Source: CAVQYV01 sp963718295 [NCBI: uncultured Methylomirabilota bacterium] (lineage in GTDB: Bacteria > Methylomirabilota > Methylomirabilia > CAVQYV01). Taken from it: DNA of 64,000 nt. The DNA is taken from NCBI GenBank assembly GCA_963718295.1, contig CAVQYV010000009.1, positions 166,040 to 230,039 on the forward strand, in the 5' to 3' direction. The position numbers and the translations under genes were made by a program. This document shows, piece by piece, positions 18,066-26,185 of the stretch. Each line of letters starts with the position of its first letter. Position 1 is the stretch's first letter. The notes under the pieces are model-generated. The model was not told the origin of the DNA and did not search any database. It saw only the letters and a list, made by a program, of their open reading frames with translations.

Positions 18066-18580
18066 TGGGAGAGGTCATTTCCCAGGAGGCCCTGGGGGAT
18101 CGAGTCAGGTCTCTGCAGCGGGAGGGAAAGGTGGTGGTATTCACTAACGGCTGTTTCGATCTTCTGCATCTCGGCCATGTCCGCTATTTGAAGGCAGCGA
18201 GAGAGCTGGGGGACTGCCTGGTGGTCGCCATCAACAGCGATTCCTCGGTCAGGCAGCTCAAGGGGGCCCAGAGGCCCATCATTTCTCAGGAGGAGCGGGC
18301 GGAGATCCTGGCTGCCTTATCCTCGGTGGATTATGTTACGATCTTTGACCAGCTGGACCCTGGCCGCCTGATCTCGCTTTTACAGCCCCAGGTGCTGGTC
18401 AAGGGAGGGGACTGGCCCGCCAACCGGATCGTGGGAAAGCAAGAGGTGGAGGCCGCGGGGGGCAGGGTGCTCAGCCTTCCCCTGGTGGAGGGGGCAGGGT
18501 CCTCGCAGATTATCCGTTCCATATTGAAGAAATACGCCAAGTCGCCACGGAAATCATCAGAAGATCCAAGAAGCTCATAG
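18065..18580 (+). CDS. rfaE2: D-glycero-beta-D-manno-heptose 1-phosphate adenylyltransferase
   Basis: A 171-residue nucleotidyltransferase that makes ADP-heptose for the lipopolysaccharide core. It carries TNGCFDLLHLGHVRYLK with the HxGH nucleotide site, AINSDSSVRQLKG, ERAEILAALSSVDYV and a VKGGDW segment followed by G and S-rich loops. It corresponds to the C-terminal half of fused HldE; the kinase half is not next to it. The start overlaps the preceding stop by one base. Presence supports a Gram-negative outer membrane. Confidence 0.92.
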   Translation: MGEVISQEALGDRVRSLQREGKVVVFTNGCFDLLHLGHVRYLKAARELGDCLVVAINSDSSVRQLKGAQRPIISQEERAEILAALSSVDYVTIFDQLDPGRLISLLQPQVLVKGGDWPANRIVGKQEVEAAGGRVLSLPLVEGAGSSQIIRSILKKYAKSPRKSSEDPRSS

Positions 18581-18618
18581 ACCTTATCGAGGCCCTGGAT
18601 TGCGGGGGGGAAAGCCTC

Positions 18619-21600
18619 ATGATCCAGGGGCTCTGGGAGGCCTCCAAGGCCTTCATCGCCGCCAGCTTGTACCAGGAGACGAGGAGGCCCATCCTTGTCC
18701 TCTGCCCGGACGCTGAGGAGGCCGAGGCCTTCTGGCGAGGGCTGCAAACATTTCTGGCAAAGGAAGCAGTCCTTTACTTCCCGCCCCTTCCGAGGACTGA
18801 GGCCTCCTCCCTGCCGATCCGCATCGAGAGAATCCTCTCCCTTTCCGATCTGCTGGAGGGCCGCGCCCAGATCCTGGTGGCCCCCTTACCATCCCTGTTC
18901 GATCCTCTGCCGGGCTCCGAATCCCTCCGGTTTTCCTTCATCAACCTCTATCCCCAACGAATGATTTCCCCATCCCGGCTCATCGAGTCCTTGTTGAAGA
19001 TGGGCTACCAGGAGAGCACCCAGGTGGCCGAATGGGGAGAATTCAGCCGGAGGGGGGGAGTCCTGGATCTCTTTGCCCCCCCTGCCGGCAATCCCGTGAG
19101 GCTGGAGTTCTTTGGCGACGAGATCGTATCGATCCGGGAGTTCGACCTCGAGACCCAGAGGTCCGTCTCTCGAATCGAGAAGGTCGTCGTCCCTCCACTG
19201 GGGGAAGGACCCGGATCAGATCCAAACGACCTCGGGGCTACCCTCCTCGAATATTTCGCCCGCCCTCCCCTCATCCTCCTGGATGAGCCGGATGCCCTGA
19301 AGCAGGCCGCAGCAAAAGAGGAGGAGGAAGGGATGGCCCCTGCTTCTCCCTGGGAGTCCATCCTCCAGCGAAGCCCCAGGCTCTCATTCACCAGTTTTCA
19401 GTCTCCCCATCCTCCCGAGGGGACGGATCAGGTGTTAGCATTCACCACCCAGGGAATCCCGCCATTCTTGGGCAAGATCTCCTCTTTTGCCGAAAGGGCT
19501 ACCTTGTGGAGCCGAGACGGGTATCAAGTCAGCGTTTTCTGCAAGAGCATCGGACAGGCCCAAAGACTCCAGGGGGCGTTAAGGGAATATGACCTCTTCC
19601 TCCCCCTGGCGGAGGAGTTTTTCTCCGCTCCTCCCCTCGCGATCCTGGTGGGAGAGATCTCTACTGGATTCAGCCTGCCGGAGTTCAAATTGGCTGTAGT
19701 CTCCGAGGAGGAGGTGTTCGGGGGTCGACCCCATGAGGCTCCCCGGGTCCACCGACCTCCCCGGCGCACTTTCCTCCCCCTGGAAGGCCTGAAATATGGG
19801 GACTTCCTGGTCCACATCGATCACGGAATCGGCCAGTTCCAGGGTCTGAAAAAGATCCGGGTGGGAGATATGGACGGCGAATACCTTCAGATCAAGTACG
19901 CCGGCGCCGACCGGCTCTATGTACCCCTGGATAAGCTGAATCTGGTGCATCGCTATCTGGGGGCTGACGCGGGGCCCCCCCCATTGGACAAATTGGGAAC
20001 TGGCGCCTGGCAGAGAGCCAAGGAGAAGGCGAAGGCGGCCACCAAAAAGATCGCCAAGGAGTTGCTGGATCTCTATGCCTCCCGGAGGCTGGCCCAGGGC
20101 GTTGCCTTCCCCCCGGACTCCCCCTGGCAGGCCGAATTCGAGGCCGCCTTCCCCTATGAGGAGACGCCCGATCAATTGCAGGCCATCCTGGATGTGAAGA
20201 AGGACATGGAAAATCCACATCCGATGGACCGCCTGGTGTGCGGGGATGTGGGCTACGGAAAGACGGAGGTGGCTATGCGGGCGGCCTTCAAGGCTTGCAT
20301 CGAAGGGAAGCAGGTGGCGATCCTGGTCCCCACCACCGTTTTGGCCCTGCAACATTATCAGACCTTCTCCGAGCGGTTTTCGCCCTTTCCCATTCGGGTG
20401 GAGATGCTGAGCCGATTCCGGACCCCGGCGGAGCAGAAGAAGATCATCCAGGGCCTCTCCAGCGGGGAAATCGACCTGGTGATCGGAACCCACCGCCTTC
20501 TCCAGAAGGATGTCCAGTTCCATCGATTGGGATTGCTGATCATCGATGAGGAACACCGTTTTGGGGTGACGGACAAGGAGCGGATCAAGCAGATGAAGAA
20601 GGAGGTCGATTGCCTCACCCTCACCGCTACCCCCATACCCCGAACCCTTTCGATGTCGTTGCTGGGGCTTCGGGATATCAGTCTGATCAACACCCCGCCG
20701 GAGGAAAGGCGAGCCATCCACACCTATATCTCCCGATTCGAGGCCGAGATCGTCAAGGAGGCGATCGAAAAGGAGCTCGCCCGTCAGGGGCAGGTCTTCT
20801 TCATTCACAATCGGGTGAACAGCATCGGCAGGATCGAGGCGTACTTGAAGCGCCTGCTGCCCTCGGCCCGCATCGCCGTGGCCCACGGCCAGATGGCGGA
20901 GGATGACCTGGAGCAGATCATGTATGATTTCTATGCCAAAAAGCATGACATCCTGCTCTCTACCGCCATCGTGGAGTCGGGCCTGGATCTGCCCAACGCC
21001 AATACCATACTGATCCATCGCGCCGACCGGCTAGGCCTGGCTCAACTCTATCAGCTGAGGGGCCGAGTGGGAAGGGATCGGCACCAGGCCTATGCCTACC
21101 TCTTCGTCCCCGATAGCGCGCTTCTCTCCCGGGAATCCCGGGAGCGGCTTCAGGCCATCTCCGAATTGAGCGAGCTGGGGTCGGGTTACAAGCTGGCCAT
21201 GCGGGATCTCCAGATTCGGGGGGGCGGAAATCTCTTGGGACCGCAGCAGCATGGACATATCGTCGCAGTGGGCTTCGAGCTCTATGGTCGCCTCCTGGAG
21301 GCGACGATCCGTGAACTGAAAGGCGAGGAGGTCGAGGTCCCCCCAGAGCCAACGATTCGCCTCCAGGTGGAGGGTTATTTCCCCGAGACCTACATCCCCG
21401 ACCCGGACCAGAGGTTTACCCTCTACCAGAGGCTCCTTGACTTGAGGCGGGAAGAGGATCTGGAGGATTTCCGAAAGGAGATCGAGGATCGTTTCGGGAC
21501 GATCCCACCGCCTGCCCACCGCTTCTTCGAGATTGCCCAGATCCGCTTGCAGGCCCGCAGACTCAGGGCTCAAGAGATCCTGGCCACAAGAGGGGCAATT

Positions 21601-21777
21601 CGGGTCGTCTTCGGGGAGGGCTCAACCATAGATCCCCAGAAGGTAATGCGCCTTCTTTCGGAGGCCGAGGGGCGCCTGCGATACATCCCCGAGAATGCGC
21701 TGGAGGTGCAGATGACCCGAGACGACCCGCGAGAGAGGATTGCAGCGGTCAAAAATCTATTGCAAGGCCTGAGCTGA
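18619..21777 (+). CDS. mfd: transcription-repair coupling factor
   Basis: A 1052-residue SF2 translocase that removes stalled RNA polymerase and recruits UvrAB. In order: UvrB-homology region (about 1-240), CarD-like RNA polymerase-interaction domain (about 385-470, KYGDFLVHIDHGIGQFQGL), helicase core with Walker A GDVGYGKTEVAMRAAF, DEEH box (IIDEEHRFGV), TATPIPRTL, and the TRG region after QLRGRVGR, ending in the Mfd C-terminal domain. It is slightly short at the N terminus. The frame remains open before ATG 18619 and the preceding codons (VATEIIRRSKKLIDLIEAL) look like Mfd, but no ATG, GTG or TTG is found there, so the true start is uncertain. Confidence 0.95.
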   Translation: MIQGLWEASKAFIAASLYQETRRPILVLCPDAEEAEAFWRGLQTFLAKEAVLYFPPLPRTEASSLPIRIERILSLSDLLEGRAQILVAPLPSLFDPLPGSESLRFSFINLYPQRMISPSRLIESLLKMGYQESTQVAEWGEFSRRGGVLDLFAPPAGNPVRLEFFGDEIVSIREFDLETQRSVSRIEKVVVPPLGEGPGSDPNDLGATLLEYFARPPLILLDEPDALKQAAAKEEEEGMAPASPWESILQRSPRLSFTSFQSPHPPEGTDQVLAFTTQGIPPFLGKISSFAERATLWSRDGYQVSVFCKSIGQAQRLQGALREYDLFLPLAEEFFSAPPLAILVGEISTGFSLPEFKLAVVSEEEVFGGRPHEAPRVHRPPRRTFLPLEGLKYGDFLVHIDHGIGQFQGLKKIRVGDMDGEYLQIKYAGADRLYVPLDKLNLVHRYLGADAGPPPLDKLGTGAWQRAKEKAKAATKKIAKELLDLYASRRLAQGVAFPPDSPWQAEFEAAFPYEETPDQLQAILDVKKDMENPHPMDRLVCGDVGYGKTEVAMRAAFKACIEGKQVAILVPTTVLALQHYQTFSERFSPFPIRVEMLSRFRTPAEQKKIIQGLSSGEIDLVIGTHRLLQKDVQFHRLGLLIIDEEHRFGVTDKERIKQMKKEVDCLTLTATPIPRTLSMSLLGLRDISLINTPPEERRAIHTYISRFEAEIVKEAIEKELARQGQVFFIHNRVNSIGRIEAYLKRLLPSARIAVAHGQMAEDDLEQIMYDFYAKKHDILLSTAIVESGLDLPNANTILIHRADRLGLAQLYQLRGRVGRDRHQAYAYLFVPDSALLSRESRERLQAISELSELGSGYKLAMRDLQIRGGGNLLGPQQHGHIVAVGFELYGRLLEATIRELKGEEVEVPPEPTIRLQVEGYFPETYIPDPDQRFTLYQRLLDLRREEDLEDFRKEIEDRFGTIPPPAHRFFEIAQIRLQARRLRAQEILATRGAIRVVFGEGSTIDPQKVMRLLSEAEGRLRYIPENALEVQMTRDDPRERIAAVKNLLQGLS

Positions 21778-21815
21778 TATGTTAAGTTACGAAAGCTTTT
21801 CCTTGCACCGATTTG

Positions 21816-21839
21816 GGACGCCAACTTGCGTCCATTTTT
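21816..21839 (+). terminator. intrinsic terminator after mfd
   Basis: A perfect 6-bp stem, GGACGC and GCGTCC, with a CAACTT loop, followed by ATTTTTC. It lies 39 bases after the mfd stop and just before the next gene, so it may attenuate rather than fully separate transcription. Confidence 0.7.
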
Positions 21840-21857
21840 CTTCATAAGGAGCTATAA

Positions 21858-22805
21858 GTGCACAAGAGACTCTGGAGTTGGATCATTCTTCTTTCCCTGG
21901 TGTTGCTCGGGCTCGGGCTGCTCGGATGCGGAAAAGATCCCGATAAACAGGTTCTGGCCCAAGTGAACCATACCAAGATCCGGGCGGCGGATCTGGAGAG
22001 GGAGATCGATCGACTCCCATTCCATTCCCGGGCCGTCCTGGCCGACAGACCAGGCCAAGAACGCCTATTGGAGGAGATGGTCAAGAGGGAACTCCTCATC
22101 CAGGAGGCAGACAGGAGGAGGTTGGATTCGGAGCCGGAGACCAAGGCGAAACTGGAGGAGAGTCGAAGGGGCATCCTCCTCAACACCCTTCTGACCGAGG
22201 AGATCTTCAATAAGGTTCAGGTCTCGGATGCCGATGTCCGCGCCTATTTCGACAAGCATCGAGACGAGCTGGAAACCTCCGAGGTTCACCTCAAGCAGAT
22301 CCTGCTGAAGGATGCCAAGGAGGCAGAAGAGATCCGCGAGCGACTGCTGAAGAATGAGTCCTTCGAGGAGGTGGCCAGAAAGTATTCGGCCGACAAGGCG
22401 ACCGGATCCAAGGGAGGAGATCTGGGGTTCTTGGCTCGGGGTCAGATGCCTCCTGAGCTGGAGAAGGCGGCCTTTGCCCTGAAGCCGCAGGAGGTCAGCC
22501 GCATCATCGAGACCCCCAGGGGCTATCACCTCCTCAAGTTGGTGGAGCGAAAGAAGACGGTCTCGATCAACTTCGATGAGGCCAAAGATCGCCTTCGGCC
22601 CTATGCCCACGCCGAAAAGCAGCGGGAATATTTGGAAAACTGGCTCAAGAAATTGGAGAAAAAAGCCAAGGTGAAGGTCTACCAGGCCCGATTGCCCCTT
22701 TCCCTCAAGACTCCTCCAGGGATGCCTCCCCAGGGGCCATCGGATATGCCTCCAGGCAAACCCCCTACTCCACCGCACCCCACCCCCACACCACCGAGGA
22801 AATAG
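21858..22805 (+). CDS. peptidyl-prolyl isomerase lipoprotein (parvulin type)
   Basis: A 315-residue exported foldase starting at GTG 21858 behind AAGGAG. The N terminus is a lipoprotein signal with lipobox LGLLGC, followed by a SurA-like N-terminal helix domain (VNHTKIRAADLEREID, MVKRELLIQEADRR) and one parvulin domain (about 145-245: VHLKQILLKD, KYSADKATGSKGGDLGFL, YHLLKLVERK). The last 35 residues are proline-rich. It should act in the periplasm on outer-membrane proteins. It overlaps none but lies 3 bases ahead of the second isomerase gene. Confidence 0.9.
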   Translation: MHKRLWSWIILLSLVLLGLGLLGCGKDPDKQVLAQVNHTKIRAADLEREIDRLPFHSRAVLADRPGQERLLEEMVKRELLIQEADRRRLDSEPETKAKLEESRRGILLNTLLTEEIFNKVQVSDADVRAYFDKHRDELETSEVHLKQILLKDAKEAEEIRERLLKNESFEEVARKYSADKATGSKGGDLGFLARGQMPPELEKAAFALKPQEVSRIIETPRGYHLLKLVERKKTVSINFDEAKDRLRPYAHAEKQREYLENWLKKLEKKAKVKVYQARLPLSLKTPPGMPPQGPSDMPPGKPPTPPHPTPTPPRK

Positions 22806-22808
22806 TAG

Positions 22809-23789
22809 ATGGTTTTCCTCAGGAGGGCCGGCCTCTTCTTGCTATGCCTATGGCTGCTGGCCTCCTCAATCTCGCCTGCTCCGTCAGGCGCAGTGCTGAT
22901 CGAAAAGGTGCGGGCCGTCGTGAACGGAGAGATCATCACCCAGACCGAGCTTCAGGAACGGAGCCTCGCCCTGATCCGCCGGATGAATTCGGAGGCCGCC
23001 GAGAGGAGTGGAAGGCCAAGCGTAGAGGAGACGGAAAAGCAGATCCTGGAGGGCCTGATCGATCAGAAGCTCCAGCTGCAGGAGTCCCACAGGCTAGGCA
23101 TCACCGTCTCTTCCGAAGAGGTGAACGCCTATATTGAGGACTTGAAGAAGTCCAACAATATCGGAAGCGACGAGGATTTCAAGAGGGCCTTGGCGACAGA
23201 GGGCCTTACCCTGGAGCGATTCAAGCAGGATGTGGAGAATCATCTTCGCACCCTTCAGGTCGTGGGCAAGGAGGTTCGCTCTACCATCATCGTCTCCGAG
23301 CCAGAAATGCGCAAGGCTTATGAAGACGAGATTGACAAATTCGTGGAGCCACTCCAGGTCAGGCTGCGCTACCTGCTCATCCCTGCCCCAGAGGGCGGAA
23401 GCCCGGAGGAAATAGATACGGCCAAGAAAAAGGCAGAGACGGCCCTTTTGCGATTAGATCGGGGGGAGGACTTCTCCCAGGTCGTAAAAGAGTTTTCATC
23501 GGGCCCCATGGCGGAGACGGGGGGAGATATCGGATATGTCAAGAAGGGGGAGCTGCATCCTGAGGTAGACAAGGCGGCCTTAGCCCTGAAAGAAGGAGAA
23601 CATAGCGAAATCATCTCCATCCCTTCGGGATGGGTGATCATCAAGGTCGAAGAGAGGCGATCTCCCATCCGGCCTTATGCAGAAGTGGCAAACCAACTCC
23701 GGAACCAGATCTATGAGAAAAAAGTGGAGAAGAAGTATCGAGAATGGATCCAGGCCTTGCGTGATAAGGCGCTCATCGAGATCAAATGA
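22809..23789 (+). CDS. SurA-type peptidyl-prolyl isomerase
   Basis: A 326-residue periplasmic chaperone. A signal peptide (residues 1-29) leads into a SurA N-terminal domain (IEKVRAVVNGEIITQTEL ... LIDQKLQLQE) and one parvulin domain (about 185-285: VRLRYLLIPAP, FSSGPMAETGGDIGYVKKGEL, GWVIIKVEERRSP). Single-parvulin SurA proteins next to mfd and a PPIase lipoprotein are common in Deltaproteobacteria. The stop overlaps the start of nfnA by 4 bases (ATGA). Confidence 0.9.
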   Translation: MVFLRRAGLFLLCLWLLASSISPAPSGAVLIEKVRAVVNGEIITQTELQERSLALIRRMNSEAAERSGRPSVEETEKQILEGLIDQKLQLQESHRLGITVSSEEVNAYIEDLKKSNNIGSDEDFKRALATEGLTLERFKQDVENHLRTLQVVGKEVRSTIIVSEPEMRKAYEDEIDKFVEPLQVRLRYLLIPAPEGGSPEEIDTAKKKAETALLRLDRGEDFSQVVKEFSSGPMAETGGDIGYVKKGELHPEVDKAALALKEGEHSEIISIPSGWVIIKVEERRSPIRPYAEVANQLRNQIYEKKVEKKYREWIQALRDKALIEIK

Positions 23790-24655
23790 GTAAAAGATCG
23801 GCAGAAAACGGGTTTCCTATTCTTAGGAACCAGAGTTTGGCCCCTTCCGTCCAGCTCCTGGAGGTCGGTGCCCCTCTGATCGCCCACAAGGTAAAAGCCG
23901 GCCAATTTGTGGTACTGCGCCTCCGCGAGCAGAGCGAGAGGATCCCCCTCACCGTGGCCGACTGGAATCCGGATCAGGGATCGATCACTTTAATCTTCCA
24001 GGAGGTGGGGAAAAGCACCGTGGATTTGGGGCGGCTGCAGACGGGGGATTCCATTCAGGACCTCGTCGGTCCCCTGGGCAGGGCCTCCGAGATCGCCCTC
24101 TATGGGACCGTGGTGTGCATCGGAGGCGGAATCGGCATTGCCCCAGTGTATCCCATTGCCCGGGCCTTCAAAGAGGCTGGGAATCGGACCCTCTCCATCC
24201 TGGGCGCCCGACGAAAGGATCTGCTGATCCTGGAAGAGGAGATGCGCGCCGTCAGCGAGAAGCTATGGGTGACCACTGACGATGGCTCCTATGGGCGTCA
24301 TGGATTGGTCACCGATGAGCTGCGAAATTTGATCGGGGATGGGGTGAAAATTGATCTGGTGGTGGCCATCGGGCCCCCGGTCATGATGCAGGCGGTCTGC
24401 AAGCTCACCGAAACCTACGGGATCAAGACCACGGTGAGCCTTGATTCCATCATGGTGGATGGAACCGGGATGTGTGGCGCCTGTCGGGTGACGGTGGGAG
24501 GCAAAACGCGTTTTGTATGTGTTCATGGGCCGGAATTCGATGGCCATCAGGTCGATTTCGACGAGTACATCCTGCGCAAAAAGATGTATGTGATCCAGGA
24601 GCGGAAATCGATGGAGGAGTGTGGCCGCTGCCGGGAGGAGGGATCTGGTGGCTGA
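23786..24655 (+). CDS. nfnA: ferredoxin-NADP+ oxidoreductase subunit alpha (NfnA-type)
   Basis: A 289-residue FAD/NAD-binding reductase of the sulfide dehydrogenase/dihydroorotate dehydrogenase electron-transfer type. An FAD domain (KAGQFVVLRLREQSERIPLT), a pyridine-nucleotide domain (GGGIGIAPVYPIARAFKEAG) and a C-terminal [2Fe-2S] site (GMCGACRV ... FVCVHGPEF) are visible. With NfnB it can bifurcate electrons between NADH, ferredoxin and NADP. It overlaps the SurA gene by 4 bases and NfnB by 8, showing tight coupling. Confidence 0.9.
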   Translation: MSKRSAENGFPILRNQSLAPSVQLLEVGAPLIAHKVKAGQFVVLRLREQSERIPLTVADWNPDQGSITLIFQEVGKSTVDLGRLQTGDSIQDLVGPLGRASEIALYGTVVCIGGGIGIAPVYPIARAFKEAGNRTLSILGARRKDLLILEEEMRAVSEKLWVTTDDGSYGRHGLVTDELRNLIGDGVKIDLVVAIGPPVMMQAVCKLTETYGIKTTVSLDSIMVDGTGMCGACRVTVGGKTRFVCVHGPEFDGHQVDFDEYILRKKMYVIQERKSMEECGRCREEGSGG

Positions 24656-26060
24656 GGCCAAACCCAGGAGAGCGCAGGTTCGGGAAAAGCAATCTATGCC
24701 GCGCCAGGATCCTCAGGAGAGGATCCATAACTTTTATGAGGTGGCCTTGGGCTATGGACAGGAGCAGGCCCAGGCGGAGTCCGAACGATGCCTCCGCTGC
24801 AAGAAATCTCCTTGTGTGGCAGGCTGCCCGGTGGAGATCGATATCCCTGCCTTCGTCGATCTGGTTCGAGAGGGGAACTTCGCGGGGGCCATCCGAAAGA
24901 TCCGGGAAAAGAATAGTCTTCCCGCCATCTGCGGCCGCGTCTGCCCCCAGGAAGACCAGTGTGAGAAGGTGTGCGTGTTGGGAATGAAAGGGGACCCGGT
25001 GGCGGTGGGTCGCCTGGAGCGCTTCGTCGCCGATTACGAGATTCAGAACCTAAAGATGGACCCCCCGCCCCGACCGGCCCCCACCGGCAAGAAGGTCGCG
25101 GTGGTGGGCTCCGGGCCGGCCGGATTGACGGTTGCCGGGGATCTGGCCAAGTTGGGCCACGAGGTGATGATCTTCGAGGCCCTGCATAAGGCTGGGGGCG
25201 TTCTGGTCTATGGCATTCCCGAATTCAGGCTGCCCAAGGCGATCGTCCAGAAAGAAGTGGAGTATGTGGTCTCTCTGGGCGTCGAACTTCGTCTGGATGC
25301 GGTCATAGGAAGGTTGCTTACGGTGGATGACCTGTTCGCTTCCGGTTATCAAGCGGTCTTCCTGGCCAACGGGGCTGGACTGCCAACCTTCATGAACATC
25401 CCGGGGGAGAACCTCAACGGGGTCTATTCCGCCAACGAGTACCTCACCCGCTCCAATCTGATGAAGGCCTATCTGTTCCCCGATTATGACACCCCCATCG
25501 TCAAAGGTCGCCATGTCGCGGTGGTAGGGGGAGGAAATGTGGCCATGGACTCAGTACGAACTGCGCTGCGATTGGGGGCCGAGAACGCCTATATTATCTA
25601 CCGCCGCTCGCGCACCGAGATGCCGGCCCGTCACGAAGAGATTGACAACGCCGGGGAGGAAGGGGTAAAATTCATGATGCTAACCAATCCGGTGCGCATC
25701 CTGGGGGATGAAAAGGGCTGGGTGACCGCCATCGAGTGCGTGAGAATGGAGCTGGGCGAGCCGGACGAGTCAGGAAGGCGCCGCCCCGTCCCCATACCCG
25801 GCTCCGAATATCAGATCCCGGCAGACGTGGTAGTGATGGCCATTGGCAATGGCGCGAATCCTCTGGTGGCCTCCTCCACTCCTGGCCTGGCTGTGAACCG
25901 ATGGGGCAACATCGTCGCGGACCCGGAGACGGGGAAGACCAGCAAGGAAGGCGTGTTCGCTGGAGGAGACATCGTCACGGGCGCCGCCACCGTCATCTTA
26001 GCCATGGGTGCAGGGCGCAAGGCCGCCCGGGCCATCGACGCCTACCTGAAGGGAACATAG
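24648..26060 (+). CDS. nfnB: NADPH-dependent NfnB / glutamate synthase small-chain-like subunit
   Basis: A 470-residue flavoprotein related to the GltD subunit, called gltA in many genomes but here paired with nfnA. It starts with an iron-sulfur domain (CLRCKKSPCVAGCPVEIDIPAF, and CGRVCPQEDQCEKVC), then an FAD motif VVGSGPAGLTVAGDLAKLGH and an NADPH motif VVGGGNVAMDSVRTALRLGA. GTG 24648 with GGAGGAGGG six bases before it is preferred to the earlier in-frame start. Together the pair would supply NADPH from NADH and reduced ferredoxin in an anaerobe. Confidence 0.92.
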   Translation: MAEAKPRRAQVREKQSMPRQDPQERIHNFYEVALGYGQEQAQAESERCLRCKKSPCVAGCPVEIDIPAFVDLVREGNFAGAIRKIREKNSLPAICGRVCPQEDQCEKVCVLGMKGDPVAVGRLERFVADYEIQNLKMDPPPRPAPTGKKVAVVGSGPAGLTVAGDLAKLGHEVMIFEALHKAGGVLVYGIPEFRLPKAIVQKEVEYVVSLGVELRLDAVIGRLLTVDDLFASGYQAVFLANGAGLPTFMNIPGENLNGVYSANEYLTRSNLMKAYLFPDYDTPIVKGRHVAVVGGGNVAMDSVRTALRLGAENAYIIYRRSRTEMPARHEEIDNAGEEGVKFMMLTNPVRILGDEKGWVTAIECVRMELGEPDESGRRRPVPIPGSEYQIPADVVVMAIGNGANPLVASSTPGLAVNRWGNIVADPETGKTSKEGVFAGGDIVTGAATVILAMGAGRKAARAIDAYLKGT

Positions 26061-26185
26061 AAGCTGTTTCTCGTCATCTTACCATCTTTTGATCTTGCAT
26101 CTCTCACAACCCTTCCTCGCTTTTGCCGGCCGCGGGACGGAGGCAGAGAGGCCATCTCCTCCTAATCTCAGAAAGGACAGTTCCG

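Noticed and set aside
19579-21018. 479-codon minus-strand frame inside mfd
   Set aside because: Shadow of the GC-rich mfd coding frame; no domain seen.
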